From NCBI RefSeq assembly GCF_001929375.1, contig NZ_MSGO01000010.1, positions 1-37,775 of the forward strand: 37,775 nt of DNA, read 5' to 3'. Source of the stretch: Actinomyces oris (lineage in GTDB: Bacteria; Actinomycetota; Actinomycetes; Actinomycetales; Actinomycetaceae). Under the pieces are notes generated by a model. That model saw only the letters and a program-made list of their open reading frames with translations, was not told where the DNA came from and searched no databases. Shown here piece after piece: positions 29,373 to 37,775 of this stretch. Positions within the stretch are counted from its first letter, which is position 1. Every line of letters begins with the position of its first letter. The translations under genes and the position numbers were made by a program.

Positions 29373-30628
29373 AGCACGTTGGACTACTGGTCCTGGGCTC
29401 CTTCATCAACTCGCTGGGAACGGGGCTGAGCGCCTTCGGCCTGGCCGTCGTCATACTGCGCACCTACGGAACGGCCTCCTCGGTGGCGGCCGTCCAGATG
29501 AGCGCCTTCGCCCCCATTGTTCTTCTGGCGCCCTTGGCCGGGGTCCTCGCAGACCGCTACGACCGCCGCCTCATGATGATCATCGGCGACGCCGGCTCGA
29601 TTCTCGGACTGGGCGTCATCCTGGCGGCCCTGTCCTCTCCCCGACCGTCCTTGGCCTGGGTCTGCACGGGGGCCGTCCTCTCCTCCTGCCTGGCCGCCCT
29701 GACCGAGCCGGCACTGCGGGCGAGCGTCACTGACCTGGTGAGTGAGGAGGACTACGTACGCTCCTCCGGACTGCTTCAGCTGGCATCCGCGGCGAAGTAC
29801 CTGCTGGCTCCGGCCACGGCGGGGTTCCTCATGCCGCTCGTCGGCGTCCGGGGCCTCCTCCTGCTGGACGCCAGCACCTGCCTGGTCACCGTGGGATGCA
29901 CCTTGACAGTGCGCCAGGCTCTGGCAGCAGGTGCGTCGCAACGCGCAGCGGCCCAGCCCGGTGACGACCACGACGTCCTGGCGGGTTGGAGGACCATCGC
30001 CGCCTCCCCCGGCCTGCGTACCCTGGTGGCTCTCATGACGCTGGCGACCCTCGCTATCGGCGTCATCCAGGTTCTCATCAAGCCGATTCTCCTGCCCATC
30101 GTGAGCACCGCCGAGATGGGGGTGGTCGAGACCGTCGCAGCCACCGGCATGCTTGTGGGCGCGGCCCTGGTCACGGCCTGGAAGAGCGCCCAGCCCACAA
30201 CGCTGCTCGCCGCAGGGCTGGCTGGGACCGGCGTCGCCATGGTGCTGGTCCCTCTGGGACCTGGAGCCTGGTGGGTGGCCGCCTGCGGGTTTCTCACCTT
30301 CGCCTGCCTGCCCCTGTCCCAGGCAGGTGCGGAGGTACTGGTGCGCACGCAGGTCGACAACACTCGGCAGGCACGCACCTGGGGCACTATCAGTCTGGTC
30401 ACCCAGACGGGATACCTGGTGGCCTACCTGTGCTCCGGGGTACTGGTCGACCGGGTGCTTCAGCCCCTGCTGGAGTCGGGACAGCCGCCATCCACCGGTC
30501 TGAGAGCCGTCGTCGGCACCGGACCAGGACGCGGCGCCGCTGCGCTCGTGGGTCTTATGGGCGCGGTCATGGCCCTGGTGGCCCTCGCCGTTCGCCTCCA
30601 GCGCCGCCGGATCGCCTCGCCCCAGTAG
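29369..30628 (+). CDS. MFS transporter
   Basis: A 419-aa protein with about 12 hydrophobic segments. The loop after TM2 carries GVLADRYDRRLMM, the MFS A-motif. The start resembles the DHA3/enterobactin-exporter-like group (LVLGSFINSLGTGLSAFGLA). It probably exports a drug or small metabolite with a proton. The GTG start at 29369 overlaps the tetR stop (GTGA), so its control by that regulator is likely. Confidence 0.9.
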   Translation: MKHVGLLVLGSFINSLGTGLSAFGLAVVILRTYGTASSVAAVQMSAFAPIVLLAPLAGVLADRYDRRLMMIIGDAGSILGLGVILAALSSPRPSLAWVCTGAVLSSCLAALTEPALRASVTDLVSEEDYVRSSGLLQLASAAKYLLAPATAGFLMPLVGVRGLLLLDASTCLVTVGCTLTVRQALAAGASQRAAAQPGDDHDVLAGWRTIAASPGLRTLVALMTLATLAIGVIQVLIKPILLPIVSTAEMGVVETVAATGMLVGAALVTAWKSAQPTTLLAAGLAGTGVAMVLVPLGPGAWWVAACGFLTFACLPLSQAGAEVLVRTQVDNTRQARTWGTISLVTQTGYLVAYLCSGVLVDRVLQPLLESGQPPSTGLRAVVGTGPGRGAAALVGLMGAVMALVALAVRLQRRRIASPQ

Positions 30629-30639
30629 TGCCGACGGAC

Positions 30640-30695
30640 GACAAGCGGGTGGTGGGCCCGATGACCTGACGTCATCGGACCCACCACCCGTTGTC
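30640..30695. terminator. Long bidirectional terminator hairpin
   Basis: Arms 30640-30665 and 30671-30695 pair over about 25 bp with one bulge and one wobble, with a 5-nt loop. It lies between the convergent MFS gene and ilvC. Its AAAGG continuation on the plus side is not a T tract. Confidence 0.8.
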
Positions 30696-30703
30696 AAAGG
30701 ATC

Positions 30704-31744
<1,041 letters not shown>

Positions 31745-32257
31745 TCACTTCTCCTTGAGTTGATCGGTGATGGATCGTGGGCCGCGCGTGATCGCCACGG
31801 CACCGGACTGGACAATCTCTTTGACACCGTACGGCTGGAGAGCCGTCAGTAGAGCCTTGACCTTGGATTCTGAGCCGATGGTCTCGATGACCACCGACGT
31901 GGGGGCGACGTCCACGACGTGCGCGCGGAACAGGTCGACGACCTGGAGCACCGCCGTGCGGTTGGCGTCATCGGCGTGCACCTTGATGAGGTAGAGCTCG
32001 CGCTCGACCGAGGTGTCGGGGTCGAGCTCGACGATCTTGAGGACGTTGACCAGCTTGTTGAGCTGTTTGGTGACCTGCTCCATGGCCAGTCCCTCGGCGT
32101 CGGCGATCACCGTGATGCGCGAGATGTCCTCGTGCTCGGTGGGCCCCACGGCCAGGGAGTGGATGTTGAAGCCCCGGCGCGTGAACAGCGCCGAGACCCG
32201 GGTCAGGACGCCGGGCTTGTTCTCCACCAGGACGGACAGCGTGTGCTTCTCGCTCAC
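31745..32257 (-). CDS. ilvN: Acetolactate synthase small (regulatory) subunit
   Basis: A 170-aa protein with an N-terminal ACT domain: TLSVLVENKPGVLTRVSALF, TRRGFNIHSLAVGPTEHED, ISRITVIADAE, and a C-terminal ALS-SS domain ending GAVAITRGPRSI. It binds Val and controls IlvB. The start GTG 32257 has AGGAG 8 nt upstream; GTG 32266, overlapping the ilvB stop as GTGA, is an alternative. Either way it is coupled to ilvB. Confidence 0.97.
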   Translation of the reverse strand: MSEKHTLSVLVENKPGVLTRVSALFTRRGFNIHSLAVGPTEHEDISRITVIADAEGLAMEQVTKQLNKLVNVLKIVELDPDTSVERELYLIKVHADDANRTAVLQVVDLFRAHVVDVAPTSVVIETIGSESKVKALLTALQPYGVKEIVQSGAVAITRGPRSITDQLKEK

Positions 32258-32262
32258 GGCGC

Positions 32263-34047
32263 TCACTCCTCTTCCCACACCGGGCTCATGCCGCGGGCGT
32301 GCTGGATCTCGTCGTTGGACACCCCGGCCGCGACCATGGGCCACACCTGGGCGTCCGCGGAGACGATGAAGTCGACGACGACGGGGCGGTCGTTGATGGC
32401 ATTGGCCTGGGCGATGACGTCATCCAGGTCCTCCAGGCGCTCGCAGCGCAGTCCCACGGCCCCGTAGGCCTCGGCCATGGTGACGAAGTCGGGGATGCGT
32501 ACCGTTCCGGCACCGGTATGCAGATCGGTGTTGGAGTAGCGCTGCCCGTAGAACAGCGTCTGCCACTGCCGCACCATGCCCAGCGAGGAGTTGTTGATGA
32601 TGGCGACCTTGACGGGGATGTTGTTGAGGGTGCAGGTGGCCAGCTCCTGGTTGGTCATCTGGAAGCAGCCGTCTCCGTCGATGAGCCACACCGGCCGGTC
32701 GGGGCAGGCCTCCTTGGCGCCCATGGCGGCGGGCAGGCCGTATCCCATGGTGCCGGCGCCGGCTGAGGTGAGCCAGGTGTGGGGGCGACGGAAGGTGAGG
32801 TAGTGGGCCGACCACATCTGATGCTGGCCCACGCCCGTGACCCAGATGGTGTCCTCAGAGGCGGCCCGGTCGAGGTGGGTGATGACCTCCTGAGGCTGGA
32901 GCAGCCCGTCGTCGGTATCGGTCCAGTCCGTGGGGTAGGTGGACTGGATGCGCCCGACCTCGCCACGCCACGGTGCGATATCCGCCCGCCCCTCAGCGGC
33001 CACGTGGTCGCGGAACTCGGCGCTCAGTGCGGGAACGACGTCGGCCAGGTCCCCGACGATCGGGACGTCGGCGGTGCGGATCTTGGAGATCTCGGCGGGG
33101 TCGACGTCGACGTGGATCACCGAGGCCTTGGTGGCGAAGGTGTCCGGCCTACCGGTGACCCGGTCGTCGAAGCGGGCTCCCAGACAGACGATGAGGTCGG
33201 CCCGCTGCAGCGCCCCGACAGCGGCCACGGTGCCGTGCATACCGGGCATCCCCAGGTTGAGCGGGTGCTCACTGGGCATGACGTCCAGGGCGGTCAGAGT
33301 GGTGACGAAGGGCGCTCCGATGAGCTCGATGAGCTCCGTGAGATCCTCAGTGGGAACCTGTGCCCGGTTCAGGCCGCCGCCGAGGTAGAGGACGGGTCGC
33401 TCGGCCGCGGAGATCACCTCGGCGGCCTGAGCCAGGCGCCGCTGGTTGGGCTTACCCGGCAGGCGGTAGCCGGGAAGGTCTCGGGCCGGGGGCCACACGA
33501 ACTCGGTGGGCCCCTCCTGGGCATCCTTGGAGATGTCGATGAGGACCGGGCCGGGGCGACCGGTGGAGGCGATGTGAAAGGCCTCGGCCACACGCGGGAC
33601 GATGTCCTCGGCACGGGTGATGAGGAAGGAGTGCTTGACGAAGGGCATCGTGGCACCGACGATATCGGCCTCCTGGAAGGCGTCCGTCCCGATTCCACGG
33701 CTTCCGACCTGCCCGGTGATGGCCAGCATGGGCACCGAGTCCATGTGGGCGTCACCGATGGGGGTGATGAGGTTGGTGGCTCCGGGACCGGAGGTGGCGA
33801 CGCACACCCCGGGGCGACCGGTGACCATGGCATAGCCCTCGGCCGCATGACCAGCACCCTGCTCGTGACGCACCAGGACGTGGCGGATCTTCGTCGAGGC
33901 GAGCAGGGGGTCATAGAAGGGCAGGATGGCGCCGCCCGGCATCCCGAAGATGTCTGTGACGCCTAGCTCCTCCAGCGCGCGCACCAGAGCCTGGGCGCCT
34001 GTCATGACCTGTTGGCCCTGACGTGCGGGAGCGTCATCGTGTGTCAT
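32263..34047 (-). CDS. ilvB: Acetolactate synthase large subunit
   Basis: A 594-aa ThDP enzyme. The catalytic Glu region is [20 protein letters not shown], the central part carries FAD/domain motifs ([17 protein letters not shown]), and the C-terminal ThDP site is [15 protein letters not shown] with [11 protein letters not shown]. It condenses pyruvate with pyruvate or 2-oxobutyrate, the first common step of Val/Leu/Ile synthesis. AAGGAG precedes; the start is ATG 34047 or the adjacent GTG 34050. First gene of the ilvBNC operon. The upstream region (34051-34260) shows an inverted repeat but no Val/Leu/Ile-rich leader on this strand. Confidence 0.98.
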   Translation of the reverse strand: MTHDDAPARQGQQVMTGAQALVRALEELGVTDIFGMPGGAILPFYDPLLASTKIRHVLVRHEQGAGHAAEGYAMVTGRPGVCVATSGPGATNLITPIGDAHMDSVPMLAITGQVGSRGIGTDAFQEADIVGATMPFVKHSFLITRAEDIVPRVAEAFHIASTGRPGPVLIDISKDAQEGPTEFVWPPARDLPGYRLPGKPNQRRLAQAAEVISAAERPVLYLGGGLNRAQVPTEDLTELIELIGAPFVTTLTALDVMPSEHPLNLGMPGMHGTVAAVGALQRADLIVCLGARFDDRVTGRPDTFATKASVIHVDVDPAEISKIRTADVPIVGDLADVVPALSAEFRDHVAAEGRADIAPWRGEVGRIQSTYPTDWTDTDDGLLQPQEVITHLDRAASEDTIWVTGVGQHQMWSAHYLTFRRPHTWLTSAGAGTMGYGLPAAMGAKEACPDRPVWLIDGDGCFQMTNQELATCTLNNIPVKVAIINNSSLGMVRQWQTLFYGQRYSNTDLHTGAGTVRIPDFVTMAEAYGAVGLRCERLEDLDDVIAQANAINDRPVVVDFIVSADAQVWPMVAAGVSNDEIQHARGMSPVWEEE

Positions 34048-34107
34048 CACTCGCTCTCCTTCTCCGTGCCTACTGTCCGGCGACCTGCCGGGTAATGAAC
34101 GTTAGAT

Positions 34108-34137
34108 CAGTCTCCGTACAGAGTCATAATGAGACTG
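34108..34137 (-). promoter_or_regulatory. Inverted repeat in the ilvB 5' region
   Basis: CAGTCTC (34108-34114) and GAGACTG (34131-34137) are perfect inverted arms with a 16-nt spacer, 60-90 bp upstream of the ilvB start. It could be an operator or a leader hairpin. No obvious U tract follows. Confidence 0.4.
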
Positions 34138-34260
34138 CCACAATCTCACATCGTGGAATCACGAACCCGGTGGCATGACGGTTCCCCACGTGAGGGGCTT
34201 CTCCGCTCCTTCGCGGATCACGGACCTTGGTACGCCATCAGCACAGGCGGAGATGTCACA

Positions 34261-34329
34261 ATGCTCCTGTTACTCCTGACAAAACATCCGCTGCGTCACT
34301 TTCAGCGGCGACATGGAAGGCGGCACTAG
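34261..34329 (+). CDS. Short leader-type ORF with five consecutive Leu codons
   Basis: A 22-codon ORF, MLLLLLTKHPLRHFQRRHGRR plus a final His, then TAG. GGAG lies 8 nt upstream of the ATG. The Leu run uses CTC, CTG, TTA, CTC and CTG, with TTA rare in such high-GC genomes. It overlaps the start of the transporter gene (ATG 34313) and its stop lies 4 nt before an alternative GTG start (34334). It may be a translational leader; no terminator/antiterminator pair is visible between it and the transporter. Confidence 0.4.
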   Translation: MLLLLLTKHPLRHFQRRHGRRH

Positions 34330-36106
34330 CGACGTGGCTATGGTCCTGGACTATCTGTTGGACAACCCGGTTGTCATCGTCCTGCTCATGGTTGGCTCCG
34401 GGATGATGCTCTGGCGCGCCAGGCGCAGGAGCATACGCGTCCCGGTGGCGGCCCTCCTGATCGGCAGTACCGCCCTGCTGATCTGGAAAGTGGCGCATGC
34501 CAACGTCCTGCACCACTTGTCCGAGAACGTGGTTCTCGTCCTGTTCCTCCTGGTCGGCGCCGGGATGCTGCTGGGGCACGTCAAGATCAAGGGCGTGAGC
34601 CTGGGTGCAGCGGCCGTCCTGTTCTGCGGCATCGCGTTGGCGGCCTGGGGAACATCTGCCGCAACGCCGATCGAGGTTCCCCGAGAGCTGGGAACACTGG
34701 GGCTGGCGATCTTCACCTTCGCCATCGGCATCCAGTCCGGGCCGAACTTCTTCCACGTCATCCGAACCGCCGGCGGACCATTGGCGATCCTCCTGGGCGT
34801 TCTGGGCGTGGCGGCCCTGGCGGCGGTGGGCGTGGGGCGTCTCCTCGGGCTCAAGGCGGCGATGATCGCGGGGGCCTTCGCCGGTGCCGTGACGAACACG
34901 CCCGCTCTGGCCGCAGCCGGTAACGCCGCCGCCATGGCCGGCGACAAGGCAGGACCGGGTGACGCCACCGTGGCCTATGCCGTCACCTACCTCTACGGTG
35001 TCATCGGGATGCTGTTCTTCTGTCTGCTGGCGCTGCGCTACCGGCGCAGTGACAAGGACACTCCCTCCCCGCTCATCAACCGCACCATCCGGGTGGAGCG
35101 CGAGGACGGCCCACTCCTGGGCAACATCGTTGAGACCATCTCGGGTCAGCTGCGGTTCTCTCGTCTGCGTCGGGGCGAGAAGGGCCCGATCACCCGACCG
35201 AAGAATGACGACCGGCTGTACAAGGACGATCTCATCACCGTCGTCGGCACCCAGGACGCCGTCAATCAGGCGATCAAGGCGGTGGGCCACGGCTCCTCGC
35301 ACTCACTCATCGAGGATCGCAAGTACCTCGACTTCCGCCGTATCACGGTCTCGGACCCGAAGCTGGCCGGCCGCACCATCGGCGAGCTCGACATCGACCA
35401 CCGTTTCGGGGCGACGATCTCGCGGGTGCGCCGCGGCGACGTCGATATGGTCGGCACCCCGGATCTGGTGCTGCAGCAGGGAGACCGGGTTCGCGTCGTC
35501 GGCCCGACCGGACGCATGAAGGAGATTTCAGCGTACTTCGGTGACTCCTCGCGAGGGCTGTCCTCCATCAACCCGGTGGCGCTGGGCCTGGGGATGGCAC
35601 TGGGCATCTTCATCGGTGAGTGGAAGTTCCTCACGCCCACCGGCGCGACCTTCTCCATCGGGTCGGCAGCCGGAACACTCCTGGTCGGGCTCATCTTCGG
35701 GCGCATTGGCCGCATCGGGAAGTTCGTGACCGCCATGCCCTTCACCGCGACGGCGGTGCTCTCGGAGTTCGGGCTCCTGGTCTTCCTCGCTCAGGCGGGC
35801 ACCAAGGCCGGTGGGGAGATCGCGCACGCGTTCACCGGAGGTGACTGGTGGAGGATCTTCGTCACCGGCTTCGTCGTCACCACCATTGTGGGACTGGGGA
35901 TTTACGCCTCCATGCGCTGGATCGTCAAGATGGGTGGCACTCGCCTGTCCGGCCTCATCGGTGGCGCCCAGACCCAGCCGGCGATTCTGGCCTTCGCCAA
36001 CGAGCGCACCGGCGCCGACCCCCGGGTGGCGCTGGGATACGCAATGGTCTATCCCGTGGCGATGATCGTCAAGATCTTCATCGCGCAGGTCCTCGGCGGG
36101 CTGTGA
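34313..36106 (+). CDS. YidE/AspT-type transporter with TrkA_C domains
   Basis: A 597-aa membrane protein. Two membrane halves, about residues 8-245 (around six segments) and about 420-595 (about five segments), flank a soluble centre (about 250-415) with TrkA_C-like segments, including IGELDIDHRFGATISRVRRG and LVLQQGDRVRVVGP. The conserved AGAFAGAVTNTPALAAA and its counterpart GLIGGAQTQPAILAFA are typical of the AspT/YidE/YbjL duplication family of anion or amino acid transporters. The substrate cannot be told. The start is uncertain: ATG 34313, GTG 34334 or ATG 34340; only GTG 34334 has a GGAAGG box nearby (13 nt). Divergent from ilvB. Confidence 0.9.
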   Translation: MEGGTSDVAMVLDYLLDNPVVIVLLMVGSGMMLWRARRRSIRVPVAALLIGSTALLIWKVAHANVLHHLSENVVLVLFLLVGAGMLLGHVKIKGVSLGAAAVLFCGIALAAWGTSAATPIEVPRELGTLGLAIFTFAIGIQSGPNFFHVIRTAGGPLAILLGVLGVAALAAVGVGRLLGLKAAMIAGAFAGAVTNTPALAAAGNAAAMAGDKAGPGDATVAYAVTYLYGVIGMLFFCLLALRYRRSDKDTPSPLINRTIRVEREDGPLLGNIVETISGQLRFSRLRRGEKGPITRPKNDDRLYKDDLITVVGTQDAVNQAIKAVGHGSSHSLIEDRKYLDFRRITVSDPKLAGRTIGELDIDHRFGATISRVRRGDVDMVGTPDLVLQQGDRVRVVGPTGRMKEISAYFGDSSRGLSSINPVALGLGMALGIFIGEWKFLTPTGATFSIGSAAGTLLVGLIFGRIGRIGKFVTAMPFTATAVLSEFGLLVFLAQAGTKAGGEIAHAFTGGDWWRIFVTGFVVTTIVGLGIYASMRWIVKMGGTRLSGLIGGAQTQPAILAFANERTGADPRVALGYAMVYPVAMIVKIFIAQVLGGL

Positions 36107-36144
36107 CCCGCTTACCGCAGGCTCACCGGTCTCGCATCATCGGT

Positions 36145-36179
36145 GGTGGCCCGTCGCTGAATGTCAGCGGCGGGCCACC
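36145..36179. terminator. Bidirectional terminator hairpin
   Basis: A 16-bp stem with one mismatch and an ATG loop between the convergent transporter (ends 36106) and ThrE-like gene (ends 36211). Strong stem, weak T run on the plus side. Confidence 0.8.
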
Positions 36180-36210
36180 ATTGTCCAACTGGGGGCGTGC
36201 AGACCGAACG

Positions 36211-37596
36211 TCAGTCCTCCAGAGGCTGCTCCGCCGCCTCAACGTGTGTGCGAGGCAGCGTGATGTGCCCGGAGGTGGCCACGTCGTGGCGCCAGTTGTG
36301 GTCCGTGATGATGCGCGCCAAGGCGAGACCGACGCCGATAGCCGTAATGACGAAGAAGACCTCAGCCAGGTTCGTGGCCGCTTCACCGACGTCGACACCG
36401 AGCTTGTCCACGGAGAGCGTGTTGAGCGCAGAGATAGCCCGGTAGAAGGGAACCCCGGGGATCATGATGACCACAGCGGGAACGGAGAGAGCCACCCGGG
36501 ACAGGGACGCGCGGGAGACGAAGAGCTGGGCGAGCAGACCAATCGTGACCGCGGCCAGCCCCACCGCGAGCTGCCACGGCACGTGGAAGACGTCAATGAG
36601 AAGCAGTCTGCCGGTATTGGCCAGAGCCCCGACCACCGCGGCCAGCATGCTGGCCTTAACGCCTGCATTGAACAGCATGGCGAATCCGTAGGCGGCGATA
36701 AAGGAGCAGAAGCACCGCAGAACGTAGAGAAGAGGACCGTCAAGAGTGGTGCCGCTGGCCGCTGCAACATCCCAGCGGAAGACGAAGGTCACGGTCCAGA
36801 CGGCGACGCCCGCCGCAGCCATGACCATGAGGACGTAGGCGCTGCGCGAGAGGGCCGAGGAGAAGTCCTGTCGGAACAGGTCGAGCATGGCGGTGACCAT
36901 CGGGAAGCCCGGGATGAGGAAGAGGATCGCAGAGATAATGCCGCCCTGGTGGTTTCCTGTCACCACGCCAGAAGCGTTCAGCGCTGTCACGATTCCCATG
37001 TAGGTGCCGGAGGCCGCGACTCCGCAGACAAGCCATGTGAAGAAGTGCTGGTAGTGGCGCTCAAGCATCTGCCGGCGAATGAACTGTCCCAGGAATGCCG
37101 CGACGAGCACCGTCAGACACTCGACCCAACCTCCCTTGTTGAGGAAGCAGAACCCTGCACAGGCCACGCCCGAGGCTGCAGCATTGGCGAAGGCGTTGTA
37201 GCGGGCGTGCATCTTCTCGACCTGTTCAAGCTTGGCCTCGAGGTGCTCGACGGTCTCGTGGGCCCGCAGGTCGTGGACGATACGGCGCAGCGCCTCCAAC
37301 CGACCGACGTTGACACCGACACGACGCACCTCGCAGGCCTCGGTGCGGAAACGGTTGCCGACGTAAGAGGAGGTGACGATCTCCGTCATCGTCACGGTCG
37401 CCTCGTGGCGGTCAAGGCCGACCGCCGAGGCGGCTCTGGCCATGGAGGACTTGATGCGGTAGGAACCGGCGCCGGCGGCGAGCATGAGCCGCCCCAGGTG
37501 CAGCACGACGCCGGACTGTTGCATGAGCCGATCGGCATCGAGACTCGGTTCATGGCTGCTGCCCGATGGAGTGGAAGGGAGGTCGCTATGAGTCAC
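36211..37596 (-). CDS. Threonine/serine exporter family protein (ThrE-like)
   Basis: A 461-aa protein. The N-terminal soluble part (about 1-145) carries LHLGRLMLAAGAGSYRIKSSM and TMTEIVTSS, typical of the ThrE N-terminal domain (DUF1212). It is followed by about ten hydrophobic segments forming ThrE plus ThrE_2 domains, with ILFLIPGFPMVTAMLDLFRQD and VVIMIPGVPFYRAI as the two paired GxP motifs. In Corynebacterium glutamicum, ThrE exports Thr and Ser. The start is 37596. The gene is convergent with the YidE/AspT-type transporter and near the Ile-pathway genes, which consume Thr-derived 2-oxobutyrate. Confidence 0.92.
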   Translation of the reverse strand: MTHSDLPSTPSGSSHEPSLDADRLMQQSGVVLHLGRLMLAAGAGSYRIKSSMARAASAVGLDRHEATVTMTEIVTSSYVGNRFRTEACEVRRVGVNVGRLEALRRIVHDLRAHETVEHLEAKLEQVEKMHARYNAFANAAASGVACAGFCFLNKGGWVECLTVLVAAFLGQFIRRQMLERHYQHFFTWLVCGVAASGTYMGIVTALNASGVVTGNHQGGIISAILFLIPGFPMVTAMLDLFRQDFSSALSRSAYVLMVMAAAGVAVWTVTFVFRWDVAAASGTTLDGPLLYVLRCFCSFIAAYGFAMLFNAGVKASMLAAVVGALANTGRLLLIDVFHVPWQLAVGLAAVTIGLLAQLFVSRASLSRVALSVPAVVIMIPGVPFYRAISALNTLSVDKLGVDVGEAATNLAEVFFVITAIGVGLALARIITDHNWRHDVATSGHITLPRTHVEAAEQPLED

Positions 37597-37709
37597 AGGG
37601 ACAATGGTGCACCGTTTCGCACCCCGATGTCAGATCGAGCCAGGACACAACCCTGCCGCAGCTTCCGCCATGGTTCGATGCTGCTGGTCCCGGCGCGGGG
37701 AGAAACGAC

Positions 37710-37755
37710 CCGGCCCCAAGGGGAGTGCTCCGTGATGGAGTTCCCTTGGGGCCGG
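37710..37755. terminator. 13-bp hairpin near the right edge
   Basis: CCGGCCCCAAGGG (37710-37722) and CCCTTGGGGCCGG (37743-37755) are perfectly complementary. No gene in the window ends there, so it probably terminates a minus-strand gene lying beyond the right edge. 37597-37709 holds nothing else I can name. Confidence 0.65.
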
Positions 37756-37775
37756 CTTCACGTGTGTGCTCGGTG

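Noticed and set aside
34187-34200. CACGTG-containing near-palindrome CCCCACGTGAGGGG
   Set aside because: It is short, imperfect, and such G/C palindromes are expected often in this composition.

Overview
The window looks like a chromosomal segment of a high-GC actinobacterium, most likely an Actinomyces of the oral naeslundii/oris/viscosus group. Supporting this are high GC with G/C-ending codons, GTG and TTG starts, tRNAs without an encoded full CCA, an oligoribonuclease, a Ser/Thr kinase beside an FHA-ABC transporter, a tmRNA tag reading ADNTRTDFALAA, and teichoic-acid type (CDP-glycerol) genes. The genus is an inference.

Layout. 1-2240 is accessory DNA: a roughly 550 bp inverted-repeat element flanked by 12 bp direct repeats, an unrecognised ORF, a small membrane protein, and a second copy of the unrecognised ORF's 3' tail. 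2278-6446 (minus) is a core block: ftsE-ftsX, an M23 peptidase, smpB and ssrA (tmRNA). 6662-11191 holds a YbjN/T3SS-chaperone-like protein, an SSB without the usual acidic tip, and two overlapping dynamin-like GTPase genes. tRNA-Arg(TCT) follows. 11965-17250 is a convergent pair: a double-FHA ABC exporter and a membrane Ser/Thr kinase, separated by a perfect 18 bp hairpin. Then come orn, tRNA-His(GTG) and a polysaccharide deacetylase lipoprotein.

19294-25600 is a CDP-glycerol/teichoic-acid locus in decay. It has two tagD copies, a DUF6270-like protein, a large TagB/TagF-like glycerophosphotransferase, a glycosyltransferase pseudogene with an in-frame stop and an apparently deleted acidic catalytic segment, and C-terminal remnants of a TagF and of a UDP-sugar dehydrogenase abutting ilvE. 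25626-34047 carries branched-chain amino acid genes (ilvE, leuB, ilvC, ilvN, ilvB) interrupted by a broken lipoprotein gene and a TetR/MFS pair. The right end has a YidE/AspT-type transporter, preceded by a short ORF with five consecutive Leu codons, and a ThrE-type Thr/Ser exporter.

How genes may work together: FtsEX probably gates the co-oriented M23 hydrolase; SmpB and tmRNA act together in ribosome rescue; the kinase may phosphorylate the FHA-ABC exporter, as in the mycobacterial PknF/Rv1747 pair; IlvB/N/C, IlvE and LeuB build Val/Leu/Ile beside two amino-acid-type transporters. The least ordinary regions are the MITE-like element with the duplicated tail next to ssrA, the decaying wall-polymer locus with shared motifs upstream of both tagD genes, and the Leu-run mini-ORF.
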